Made by a program: the position numbers and the translations under genes. From Blasia pusilla (lineage: Eukaryota; Marchantiophyta; Marchantiopsida; Blasiales), in the NCBI GenBank assembly GCA_050084515.1, contig CM114271.1, positions 31,930,001 through 31,994,000 of the forward strand: DNA of 64,000 bases, given 5' to 3'. The first letter of the stretch is position 1. Each line of letters opens with the position of its first letter. The notes under the pieces are model-generated. The model was given only the letters and a program-made list of their open reading frames with translations, did no database searches and had not been told where the DNA came from. Below, in pieces: positions 35,282 to 46,145 of this stretch.

Positions 35282-36385
35282 TTGTTTATTATTATGAAGA
35301 AGAATGAGTGAATCACGAAGCTCCTGGGACAAGGCAGAGAGATGGAAGATCAAGGATTTGCCTTAGAAGAGAGGAAAACACAATAACAAAGCTCAACGAA
35401 GATGTACGAAGCTCTGTCTTTGAAGTGCTTCGCTACATAACGAAGCACAAAGCACGAGAAATCAGAACGAAGCATGAAGTACTTCGTCCTCAAACTAAGA
35501 GGAAGAGCTTCGTCCTCAAGGGAAGAAGAAGAATTCCAAACTTCGCAGTGAAGCGAAGCTAAGAAGGATTGTGATTTCAAGCGACACATAGTTAGAACAG
35601 TTAGACTAGGAAAGGGTGCGACCCTTTGTATCAAATTGGTAGTTAGGACAGTTTTGTACTGCGGATTCACAGGGATCGTAGGAAAAAGCTAAGAGAACCA
35701 TAGATCTAGGTAGTTAGAAATAGTGAAGAGACACTAGCTTCATCAAGAACGTTTCGAATCTTAGGATCACTTCCATTCCGGCGAATATTTAAGAAGCAAG
35801 GCAGAAGCCATAATCATCATTCTCTTACGAAGTCCTTATGTTGTAGGAATGGTCCGAGCAAGAGAGAAGTACCCTCTCGAGCTTGTATACACTTTGAAGC
35901 TTTCTCGTTCTTGATGTAGTAATAAAGCAACCATTCATTCATTCTGATGTGCGATGCTTATGTCTGAGTATTCTTTTTGGGTATGCAGAATGAAGAGTGA
36001 ATCAGGCGAACCTTTCTCATCAGTGAAATAATCAACATGAGTTGTAGGAAATCTGTTTGACAGAGAGTAACCTGCCGAGACGGATTGAGTTCCGAAAGTA
36101 GGAAAAGCCAGCTTTTGTGTTGAGATCTCTGTGAGGTTTCTTGATGTCGAGAGGAAAATCTACCTGAACATGCTGTCAATTCCACTAGAGAGAATTGAGA
36201 AAAGATCCTTTGGTACTAAGAAAGATCAAAAGATATTGATAAGACATTGAATATAACTCACACACCTTTAAATACAACTATTACAGCAGAATTGTAATTC
36301 CGAACTCTCTTTTCATCAAACAATGATCCTCTTGGGGATCGAACTTATTAAAACAATTGTAAAATAGAAACAGTTGTACATTACA
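35282..36385. other. Unidentified 1.1-kb segment between LINE-C pieces
   Basis: No coding frame is supported. It has GAAGC- and CTTCG-rich short repeats (35390-35560), an ATTC-repeat stretch near 35930-35943 like a LINE tail, and A/T-rich DNA to 36385. It could be a short insertion or the 3' end of another element. Confidence 0.4.
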
Positions 36386-38540
36386 GCAATGGCACACGGC
36401 TGATCACAATGTTGAGGGAACTTCAACTGATGGCACTGAATGATAGGCATAAGGTGGGTTCCCCTGCTTGGACTAGGGTCAACTTCAAGGAGAATGAAAG
36501 CTACATAGCTGTGGATGAGGAACTCTATGCATGCAGTGGGAAGATCACAGTGGATGCGTCAGACATTGGAAGATCAGATCATTCATTGGTTTGGACAGAG
36601 TTGCAGCAAAGGCTAAAATGCTCGACCAAACCAGTGAAGAGAGTGATTAAGAAATGGAGGATAGAGGACTTCCAAGATGAGGGCAACAAGAAGGTGTACA
36701 TTGGCAAGCTGGAAGAAAATCTCTTGGCATTTGACACTTTCATTGCATCTACCGTCAAGACCTTTGGGTTCACAAGAACAACTGTGGACATGGTGCTGGC
36801 ATGGTGGGAGCATGGAGTGACAGATGCCGCCGAGATTGCTGTCGGCAGGAAATTGATAATATGCGGCAGAACCGTCAGATGGTGATCCTTGGAACTCAAG
36901 GCAGCCATTGCCAAATGAAGGGAAGCGTACGTAACAAGTGCCAAAGCCAGGGACGATGCATCCTTGTGGGAAGAGTATGGGGCCGTACGCAAGGAAACCC
37001 GTCTTCTCGTGCACATGCACAAGAAGAAATTGAACCAAGTGACATACTTATCCATCAATGAGAATTTCACTGAGAATCAGAAAAAGTTATGGATGGAAGT
37101 GCAGAAATTGAGCAAGGCCAGGGACAAAAATGACGGAAAGGCCTTGAAGAGAAAAGACGGTGGAATGGTGACCACAGATCCAAAATGTGTTGGAAGACCA
37201 TTACAAGGAGTTAGGCAGGAAGCCCGCTCGGACATCCCTTGAAGAGCAGAACTTCAAGAGGGTGGTGGAGGATTTTGTTAAGATACAACGGGAGAAGGTA
37301 GATAATGAGGTTGAGCTGGGCAACCCATGTAAGGATTGGTTCTCCGTGGCTGAGGTGGGAGCAGCGATCAAAGAACTTGTTAACCACAAAGCAGGCGGTG
37401 GTGATGAGCTTATGAATGAGTTGTTGAAGTATGGCGATGCTGCTATGGCTCGTTCTCTAGTGAGTCCCTTCAACCTTGTCTGGCGGGCAGAAGTCATCCC
37501 ACAAAGATGGCGGGTGGAAGTCATCATGAACCTCTTCAAGAAGGGTGAGCAAGAAGACCCTGGAAACTACAGAGGTATTACATTGCTGAGTGTAGTCGGG
37601 AAGCTCCTTTGCCGTATACTCAACAATAGGATCTCTGTGTACCTGGAGGAGAATTCTGTCATCAAGGAAGGCCATGCTGGCTTCCGGCAAGCCCGAGGAT
37701 GCGTGGATCACATCTTCACCTTCGGTCAGATTATTGAGGGTAGGAAAAAAGAGGGGAAACCTACCTATTGCTTCTTCTTGGACCTCAAGAAGGCATATGA
37801 TATTGTATGGCGTGACGGGCCATCTTATAGCTTGTGGAAGGCGGGGCTGAGAGGGAAAATGTGGAGGGTGGTGGAGAAGATGTACCAGAACACAAGGAGT
37901 AGAGTTATGGTGAATGGCCAAAAGAGTGGGACATTCGACATCAAGCAAGGAGTGGCTCAAGGATGCCCGCTCTCCCCCACTCTCTTCAAAATTTTTGTGA
38001 ATTCCCTATTGGAAGAAATGGAGGATAGTGGACTAGGCATACGGGTGGGCAACAACTTTTTTTTTGCCCTAATGTTTGCTGATGACTTTGGTGGCCTCGA
38101 GGAAACAAGAGAGAAACTCCAAGAGATGATCTCCCTAAACAAAATATGGTATGACATGTGGGCATGGAGGCAAATGTACTGAAGTGCGGTGTGATGATTT
38201 TCAATGGCAAGGAGGAGGACCAAGACCAAGAGTGGTACTGAGGCGAAAAAGAGATCCTCCGTATGGCCGCTCACAACTATGTGGGCATAGAATTCTTGGA
38301 AGATTGCATGTGGAATGTACACATTAAGAAGACTACGTATACTGAGAAAGGCCACAAGAAGGTGAAGGGTCTGTCAAGATTTCCTATACCGTTGGGACAT
38401 CACATCAGAAGTAAAGTGCTTTGTCATTTTGCATACCATTCGTCCCTTGCTGGAATATGGGGCAGTAGTGTGGGATGCCAACACCAAACAAAGACATAGG
38501 CTTGAAGCTCTGCTATTGAAGGCGTTTCGGGATATGATCT
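36386..38540 (+). pseudogene. LINE-C fragment: endonuclease end and reverse transcriptase
   Basis: The first frame (36409-36885) has ELQLMALNDR and IGRSDHSLVWTEL, the His motif of a LINE endonuclease. After shifts (36801-37242) the RT frame 37187-38182 shows GGGDELMNELLKYG, GNYRGITLLSVVGKLLCRIL, GHAGFRQARGCVDHIFTF, FFLDLKKAYDIVWR (motif A), GVAQGCPLSPTLFKIF (motif B) and MFADDFGGL (catalytic FADD, about 38068). Later frames to about 38540 give the connection region (VGIEFLED; IRPLLEYGAVVWDA). The C-terminal CCHC knuckle is missing, so the 3' end is truncated. Confidence 0.85.
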
Positions 38541-38976
38541 CAACTTCCTCACAAACAGCTCCAGTTGGTGGAGGTGCGGTAAGAGGAGAGGAAGAGAGGA
38601 AGAGAGGAGAGAGGAGAGAGGAAACTACCTTCAACCGAAATAGATACTTTTTTTTGAAGAGAGTTTCCGTTGGGTTGAAGAGAGGAAATTTTTTTGTTTG
38701 AATTTTTTTGCACTTTTTTGTTCATATATTAAGCAGCCCCACAGTTTTTTTTTCCTCTTCCATATTTTGGCAACCCCTCTGAGTCCGACGAGTTGCAAAT
38801 TGCACAAAATTTAGAAAACTGAAAAATCAGTGGAATCATAAGTGTGGAACCAATCACTTTTTCCATCCAAGGTTTGGAAAAAATCTGTCATTTGCCCGGG
38901 GCTGAATAGAGTTCAAGCTCAAAGGGAAGGTTGAGAAAAAAAAAAAGAGTACAATCTAAAACCTCATTTTGCATCC
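38541..38976. other. Gene-free purine- and T-rich stretch
   Basis: It has a GA-rich run (38583-38625) and several T8-T9 runs. It lies downstream of the 3' end of the minus-strand MULE gene and may contain its 3' UTR. Confidence 0.5.
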
Positions 38977-40364
38977 TCAAAGTGGTTTGTTTAAAATACT
39001 TCGAACTTCTTTGAGGGACAGAATTGGTTGGTGGATTCCTACTCCTACCTCCGACTCTCTTAAAACTACCAGCAAAACATAGTACATGTGCTTACAAGGG
39101 AAATACCTTTTGCCACTTGTCTCTCTTTGGACAAAGTCATCACATGAACATGTAGGAAAGCAACAGATGTGCACCACATACATCCCTGTGACACTTGAAT
39201 TTACAGTGTTGTTCCTGACCCAATACATCCTTCCTATTCCATTGCCACTCAAGACATCTTTCGTGGCGATGATCTCCATTTTTGCCTCCCGAGCTGCTGC
39301 AATTCGCTTTGCTCTCTCCACCGTTGGCCTGCACATTCTGTTTCTCTTCACCCCATTTCTAGACTCAAATAGAAATAATGGATTGAGATCATCCACCTTC
39401 TCCGGGTACATGTTGACATCAATCTTGGGTTGAATACGAAATGCGAAGGTCTCTGTAATGCAAACATGCTCCGAACTTCCCTCGTCTACGAGTCTGAAAC
39501 CGGCACTTGTAAGATTGTCCACTTCGTCTTGAGTGCAGTTCGTACCTGCGGCGATGGGCCAAATCGTGGGGGTATTCCTGGGAGCTCCAATGGCAGCCGG
39601 ATAAGACTTCCGGAAAGCGCAAGATTCATTTGGGGGAAGAAGTACTTCAATTGATCCCGGTCCTCGTGAAACGATCAAAGGTTTTGAGTCCCCAAAACCC
39701 AGGCGGTCGCCCGTCGTCCTTGTATAGTTCTTATTTAGGAAAGTGCCGCATGCTCTCCTAATGCCATCAGATCCCGCCCTGCAGGTGGGTCCACGTCCTC
39801 GGTTGCTCCGAGATATATGCCACCGTTTTAGGTTGCAATCCACCTCCATTACCGAATCCCATATTGTTGAACCACCCCGGTGGGGATGTTGCGAACTTCC
39901 AGCAACGGAGGGCTTTTGAAATAAAACATTCACTGATTTTGGAGAAGTAACTCCATCACGGATTTGGGACGGGTCCGGGGTCCCTGAATACCTGGGCGGT
40001 GTAATTTCCTCATCCAAATCAATCACCGGATTCGCTCGATCTTTGCCTCTTCACTGCTCAAGTCAAGATACTTATATGGTCTCCACGAGTCTCGCTCGGA
40101 CTGCTCTACCACCATCTGTATGGGACGTCTTGAAACCCGCCCACGAATATCCCCACCAATGTGTACGTCTTGCTGGAGTGGACTTCCACCACGCACCGTT
40201 GAAGGCTTCCACATACATTTTTCATCACCAGATCTCACAGCCGCCTTGACATAGAGCTCGTAGATCGACGGCCCCTTTCCTTTTGTTATGCCTTTTGTGA
40301 GGAAGATATGGGATGCTGCAGAGTGTAGCATTGCTCTTGCCTGGTCTTGTTGGCATGCCTCCAC
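38977..40364 (-). pseudogene. MULE-like gene, C-terminal exons with SWIM zinc finger
   Basis: Frame 40364-40023 (ACQQDQARAMLHSAASHIFL) is followed by frame 40026-38977. The second ends in FPTCSCDDFVQRETSGKRYFPCKHMYYVLL, where the ligands CxC...CxH give a SWIM finger (about 39130-39075). SWIM fingers sit C-terminal to the transposase core in MULE proteins and FAR1-type derivatives. Between them is a low-complexity region rich in Ser, Gly and Pro. The two frames overlap by four bases at 40026, so either an intron boundary or a frameshift lies there. Confidence 0.7.
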
Positions 40365-41077
40365 AAGTGAAATTCATTGGCATGCTTGTGACGACCTCCA
40401 GGAGGAATGAACACTTTCTCCTCCACTTGTGTTGGGGCAGAGGGCATTTTCATGAACGTTCAATCCCAGCAACGACGGCAATGTTAGAACGGAATGAAAA
40501 TAACTCAGGAGTCAAAGAAATAAGTGACCTGTCGGAACCAGACGGGTTGCAGGCCCGAGGCATCCCATGAACGACTCTGCGACCCGTCGGGTCCCGACGT
40601 GTTGTAACCTTAAACCCACCTACTGCAACCCCTCGGAACCCGACGGGTTGCAAGGCCGAGGCATCCCATGAACGACTCTGTGACCCGTCGGGTCCCGACG
40701 GGTTGCACACTCGGGTTGCAAGGCCGAGGCATCCCATGAACGACTCTGTGACCCGTCGGGTCCCGACGGGTTGCACACTCGGGTTGCACCAAAAATCTGG
40801 ATGCAACTCGTCGGTTTCCGTCGGGTTGCACCCTCGGGCAACCCGTCGATTTCCGTCGTGTTGCACACTCGGGCAACCTGTCGGTTTCCGTCGGGTTGCA
40901 CACTCGGGCAACCCATCGGTTTCCGTCGGGTTGCACACTCGGGCAACCCGTCGCATCCGACAGCTTGCTTGGTTTCTTGAGTTTGAAATCCATATAGTTC
41001 CCACGCTTCTCACCCTGAGCTACAACTTTACAAAAAATTCTCAGCGTGAGCTTGACAAGACAAAATAGTGAACTCAC
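40365..41077 (-). other. Palindrome-filled intron of the MULE-like gene
   Basis: On the minus strand the exon ends in GGCAG at 41078 and GTGAGT starts at 41077, a strong 5' splice site. The acceptor lies between 40480 and 40364 but I could not fix it. Ten 27-bp palindromes lie at 40526-40968; translated open frames here are repeats of that motif and not protein. Confidence 0.65.
40526..40968. repeat. 27-bp palindrome array 1 (ten copies)
   Basis: Copies start at 40526, 40579, 40625, 40680, 40748, 40803, 40838, 40873, 40908 and 40943. The last five are exactly 35 bp apart (27-bp palindrome plus ACACTCGG-type linker); those at 40680 and 40748 belong to a 68-bp duplication. The right arm CGACGGGTTGC is better kept than the left, and in the 35-bp units it reads CGTCGGGTTGC. 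Confidence 0.88.
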
Positions 41078-41467
41078 CTGCCGCATGAAGTTTCCCCATT
41101 GTCTCATACATACAGTCCACCAACTCAACCAAGAGCACAACTCTTTGTACTTCCCCTCAATCGCATGCTTCCTCCACCACCCATGAAGTTCTTCTTGGCA
41201 TTCCATGGCCTGCTTCAAGGTTTTGCTGTCCTTGCAGCGTTGGAGTAGAGTGACATGCTCTGTCCTCTTATTCTCCTTGATGCAAGATTTGGTGTACCAG
41301 GTCACAGACTGTTGCCAATGGAAAGAATCCGACCTTTCCCTCTCCGGTTGAACCTCTCCACCCCAGAACACTTCCCAGATAGCAATCCACCCTGGTTGTG
41401 CATTGTCGGCCATGAACCCATAAATTTCCGGAGGTGGCCTTTTGTTTTCCTTCACCACGTCCAATGG
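41078..41467 (-). pseudogene. MULE-like transposase core, part after the LINE insertion
   Basis: This single frame shows DVVKENKRPPPEIYGFMADNAQPGW, where ADNAQPGW fits the second catalytic Asp region of MULE transposases, then FHWQQSV and a helical region rich in Trp. It ends at the splice donor at 41078. The first residue codon (TTG at 41464) is not a start; it continues the frame from 46146. Confidence 0.7.
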
Positions 41468-41582
41468 TAAATGGTAAATGGTAAATAGATCAAGCCCGTG
41501 GGACCCAAAGGGTCAAAAGGCTGAAAAACACATTACAAGTCATTCATTGACTGACCCTGAAAAAGATCCTTAAGACCTTCTC

Positions 41583-43426
41583 CTAGCTACAGCCTAGAGC
41601 ACTTGAGCGATGAATTATGAAATTCCCAATAATACCACCTAAATCATAAGGCACAAGCTGTAGTAAAGAATAGAAATTCTCCACATCTATTTTATGAGCT
41701 AGTCTTATTTCTCCATACCTTGGACATGTAACAAACACATGCTCTTCATCCTCAATATTTTCTCCGTCACATAACCTACAAATTCGTTCACTTCTATCAA
41801 TTTTAAACCATCGTCCTTCCTCAATTCCTAGCCTATGAGACCCAGTTCTATGACGTGCGATAATATGTCGTAAGAACGTGGAGATCCCCGCAAGTAGATA
41901 TCCTTGTTCACAATATACAAGCATAGGATTAACATGAAGTTGATAAAACTCCATTTTGGTGCCCGCACTGCTCCAAATGATGTTGAGAGATTGCTTCTGT
42001 AGATGCTCACGGAGGGCCATCGGTTTCAAGTCCCAATCGCGTTCTGCGACATTCCACTTTGAAGACCAAGTCACCACATCCGCCATCCACCCTATGGAAC
42101 GTGTGGCTTGCAAAGCTTGATGAGGGAGGCGAGAAACATCAAGAGATCTCACCCTTGCGATGTAAGTGATGGTCAAGTAAAGAGCTTCAGCTTCTAGAGG
42201 AAGAAAACCTGTTTCCGCAAGAAGAATAGCATACGGAGTTTGGTTTCTTACACCCAATTCTTCTTGTAGAAAGATCTTTTGCACTCTTTCCACGCGCTCC
42301 CAACCTGTCTTCTTACAACTAGGGCCCCAAACTTGGGTCCCATATGAGACCACCGGCAACACTAAGCTCCTAAATAAGAATTTCCTTAGACTCCAAGACA
42401 CAAGATGAGCTCTTCTACACCGGTTTAAAAATGAATATAGAGTTTTGTAACCAGCTTCTACTCTCTTTTGGACGCAAAGTGCCCAACTATAGTCATGAGA
42501 GAAATCGATGCCTAGATATTTGTAACTCTTCACTTGTTCTAATTGTAGACCTTTGTAAAAGAACGAGAACTTGGATCTAGTACCCACTATAATGACTTTA
42601 GACTTGTCCATATTAACCTCCATCTGATTCTGGGTACAAAACCTTGCCAAAGTGTCGAGGTGCTTTTGTAAACTAATGCCATCACGTGCTAGTAATATGA
42701 TATCATCTGCATACAATAGAGCTTTGATGACAAAGTCCCCAAGCTTGACCCCTTCACTATCACATTCCTCCAGCCACTTTTCGATATCATCTATGAAAAC
42801 TCCAAAAAGTGTAGGGGAGAGAGGGCAACCTTAAATGACTCCAATGGTGCTCAAGATCTCTTGAGTTTGTGAACCTTTGATCTTGGCCCGAACGGAATGG
42901 TATAACGTGGCCACGGCTGCTAGGAGATTTTGTGGAACTCCAATGGCTTGCAGCCTTTCCCATAAGAGCTTGCGAGGTACAGTATCAAAAGCTTTCTTGA
43001 AATCGATGAAGCCGCAAAACAAAGCTTTTCCATTGCCCTTAGATTTCTCCCATAAAACACGCAAGGCCAAGATATGATCGATGGTGTTGTATGTTGACGA
43101 AAACCAGCTTGGACCAAGTGCTCTCTTTTGGAAAGACTGTCCATGTGCTCAACCGACTCCACCAATTTCCCAAACAACTTGGCAAAAACACTACCCACCA
43201 TGATAGTGCGATAGTTTGTTACCAAGTCCTTCCTTCCTGATTTGTGAATAGGACAATCTCCGTGAGCGACGACCAGGTTGAAGGAAAACCATAGATAGCA
43301 AAGATCACCCAATAATTTGGTGAGGATCGGTCCAATACAATCTCCTCCCCACTTGAAAAGTTCAATAGAAAGACCATCCAAATCCTCACATTTACCATTG
43401 GCCAATCTTCTTAGTTGAGTCATCAC
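41583..43426 (-). pseudogene. LINE-A copy 2 ORF2, reverse transcriptase and knuckle
   Basis: Pieces 43426-42920 (ANGKCEDLDGLSIELFKWGG, NYRTIMVGSVFAKLFGKLVES), 43070-42831 (FCGFIDFKKAFDTVPRKLLWERL) and 42716-41583 (MYADDIILLA through the CRLC...HVFVTC knuckle) cover the RT. A stop just after VIQGCPLSPTL and frameshifts near 43100-43260 break it. The YADD motif is kept (about 42710). Confidence 0.88.
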
Positions 43427-44786
43427 CTCTCCTTGAGAGAATAAGCAGGTATTCCTTCACAACGTGGCATAGACGTAGCATCGGGAAGAAATAGAGCTTT
43501 TGCAGCAAAAGATATCAAAGACTTGGGATCAAGAATAGGTTTTGAAGACCGTACTACTAACCGTCTCCAAAATGATTTGGGGTCCTCATGCACTCCCTTG
43601 TCAAGGACTCTTGTTTCGCCACAAGAAAGCTCGTTTCTTAGATTTCACCAAGTATTTGTAAAGGCTCGTCATAATAAGCCGACTTGGGATATCCAAAGAT
43701 TTATCATTTGCTCGTGCCCTTGCTTGCTTGCATTTGAGTCAAACCACCCATTACAAGGCAGACCTCCTAGCACTTCTATCCCGGTGGCGCAAAAAAGAAC
43801 TTAGATGCATTGTTTTTGAGCAATTCCGTTAGTTGCATACTTGCCGTGTTTGGATCAGGGCTCCATACAATGCGAGTCAAGTGTTCTTGTAAATGTAGCA
43901 TATAAAGATCTTTTTACCAGGATCTAAGCTTAAACTTGGGAGAAGCTAAAATAGATTGACATGTCGAGAGAGGAATTTCCTTTTGATGGTGAGGAGAGAG
44001 TAAACAAGAGAGGTGCATGATCCGATTCAGTGAGGTTCTAGAATATCAAATGTAGAGATAAGAGAGCTATCGTGGCGAGGACAGAAGATAATCGATGGTG
44101 CTAGCGCCTGAGAGAGGAGAAACACGTATTGGAGTGAGAGTTGGGAAAATGAGAGGTTCCATTAAGAACTTTCAAATTACAAGTGGCTCCAAAGGTTAAA
44201 AAATACTCTGTCAAAGGATTTGTAGAAAGATCTAAAGAGATTCTAGACCATAAACCATCCTCATATTCTTCGAGAAGAGGAGAAATCAAGGAATCACTGA
44301 ATTGGGTAAATTAAGCAGTACGTGTGCGAGCATTGAAATCTCCAACTAGAAAGACTTCACCTTTGCTTTGATATTTGAGAACATCCCCAATAAGTCGATG
44401 GAACGGTTGACTTTGATTGTGAGTGCGTGTTGAGTAGATAGGCATGGAGAGTGGTGCAAAATAACAAACTGCCAAATAACAATAAGATCCCCCAACCAAA
44501 CCAAGACGTAGCCAATGATATTGACCCCGATATCTTGATCTTCTAGATGAATGAGAGGTAGAAATTGAGACCTGATGAAAGTAGCAATACCACCATAACC
44601 CCTTCCTGCCCGTTGCCTTATCTGATTCCATGTCGATCCTACCAAAGTAAACCCTTGCATGTCTGCAATAGTATTGCTCTCATGTTCCCAAGTCTCCACA
44701 ATATTAATAATATCCGCCATCTCCCAAATTGGTAGAGCACTCACATACTTTGTTGTTGAAAGGCCTCGTATATTCCACATCAACAC
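43427..44786 (-). pseudogene. LINE-A copy 2 ORF2, endonuclease
   Basis: Start MLMWNIRGLSTTKYVSALPIWEMADIINIVETWEHES gives the Asn and Glu motifs (Glu in ETW, about 44690). GDFNARTRT (about 44320-44345) gives Asp/Asn. The downstream part to 43427 is cut by several small indels, and the SDH motif near 44010 is damaged (GATCCGATTCAG context). This copy preserves the beginning of ORF2 better than copy 1. Confidence 0.85.
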
Positions 44787-45551
44787 TCTCAGCTTCTTGG
44801 ATTGCTAGGTTGATAACTCTCTTTTTCTCTGGGTAATAATTGCTCGACCATCACGTAGATAAGCAATAAAACCTGCTTCTTGAGCCTCTTTGACCTTTGC
44901 AAGCTCCTTTCTCCTAGCTTCGACTTGTAGAGGTGTGAGATCAGGATCCAACCATATCCTCCGTCCTTTGAGAATGGCCTTGTTAGCCATGGCAGTATCA
45001 CGTTGAGTTTGATCAACAAACTTGACTAGAATGGCACGAGGTTGTGTGCCCGTTTTCCCAACTAAAAGCTTGAGCCAAGTCCGGGTTATGAACATGAAGT
45101 GTATCAACCAAGAACTTGGTGACAACACTCTTCACCTCTTCGCTCTCTTTTTGTAAACCCGAGATTCTCACATTCTTTCTACGGGCAAATTGGTTTTCTT
45201 TTTCTATCTCTTGCTCTTGTGAGAAAGAGATATGAGCAACTTTGTAGCCTCAAGATAAGATTTCATTTTCACTTCTAAAGTTTCAACAACCTCATGCAAT
45301 CCTGAACTATTGGGAGTAGTCACCAAGGATGATGCCTTCTCTTGAACATCCGCAAGATTTGGAAAGATCCAAAGATCACACTAGAACTATCTTTCAACAC
45401 TTTCTTGAACCTCTTGCGTTGCCTTCAACTCTCGGATTTGAATATGTGCATGGTTTAATTGAGAAGTTTGTACCTTGAATTCTTGTCGAAGCTCTTTAAC
45501 TTCATGCAAGACGACTTGCACTAGATTCAAGATTTCGTCTTGAGTGGTCAT
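44787..45551 (-). pseudogene. LINE-A copy 2 ORF1
   Basis: The ATG at 45551 (MTTQDEILNLVQVVLHEVKELRQEFKVQTSQLNHAHIQIRELKATQE) begins a coiled-coil-like N-terminus, matching copy 3. Frameshifts near 45415 and 45350 follow. The RNA-binding block (RRKNVRIS) is readable near 45180 and PRAILVKFVDQTQRDTAMANKAIL at about 45045-44975. The C-terminal tail to 44790 is basic. Confidence 0.8.
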
Positions 45552-45639
45552 CCTGTAGTCGACTTCACTGCATCCCAGAAAGTATAATTGAATCTCCAAC
45601 ACCACACAACTTCTGCTCTAGAAGTTGGTTGTACTTGAA

Positions 45640-46145
45640 ATTTCTAGGATCAAGACGTTTCTAGACATTCTACGTGGAGTCCAAATCTCAGCTTCATATG
45701 ACACTCCACCTCAAAGTTATGGCCTCGGCAAGATTCAGATCTGAAATGCTCAAATCTAGAAGTGCAGAAACTCAAATCTCTCACAACTTCGTGTGTATAA
45801 CTCGGTTGTGCTTAGAAATTTGAGGGCTAGGGCGCCTCTTTATACTCCACGTCACCTCCAAATCTCAGCTTCATATGACACTCCACCTCAAAGTAATAGC
45901 CTCGGAAATATTCCGATCTGAAATGCTAAAATCTAGAAGTGCGGAAACTCAAATCTCTCACAACTTCGTGTTTATAACTCGGTTGTGCTTGCAAATCTGA
46001 GGGCTAGGGCGCCTTTTTATATTCCCCGTCCGCTCCAAATCTCAGATTCATATGACACTCCACCTCAAAGTTATGGCCTCAGAAAGATTCAGATCTGAAA
46101 TGCTCAAATCTAGAAGTGCAGAAACTCAAATCTCTCACAACTTCG
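45640..46145 (-). repeat. 177-bp monomers, 5' UTR of LINE-A copy 2
   Basis: About three units, with the landmark at 45788 and 45965 (177 bp apart), ending in the partial unit at 46145. Orientation relative to ORF1 is the same as in copies 1 and 3. Confidence 0.85.

Larger units (their letters stand above)
41468..46145 (-). mobile_element. LINE-A copy 2, inserted in the MULE-like gene
   Basis: All LINE-A parts are present on the minus strand: about three 177-bp monomers (46145-45640), leader, ORF1 start at 45551, ORF2 endonuclease and RT, CCHC knuckle and heptamer tail (41468-41488). Small indels break both ORFs in several places. The C-terminal 236 residues are nearly identical to those of copy 5. 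The insertion junctions leave the MULE reading frame intact when removed; any target duplication is at most one or two bases. Confidence 0.9.

Noticed and set aside
40043-40249. Plus-strand frames opposite the MULE C-terminal exons
   Set aside because: Shadow of the minus-strand gene; no domain.
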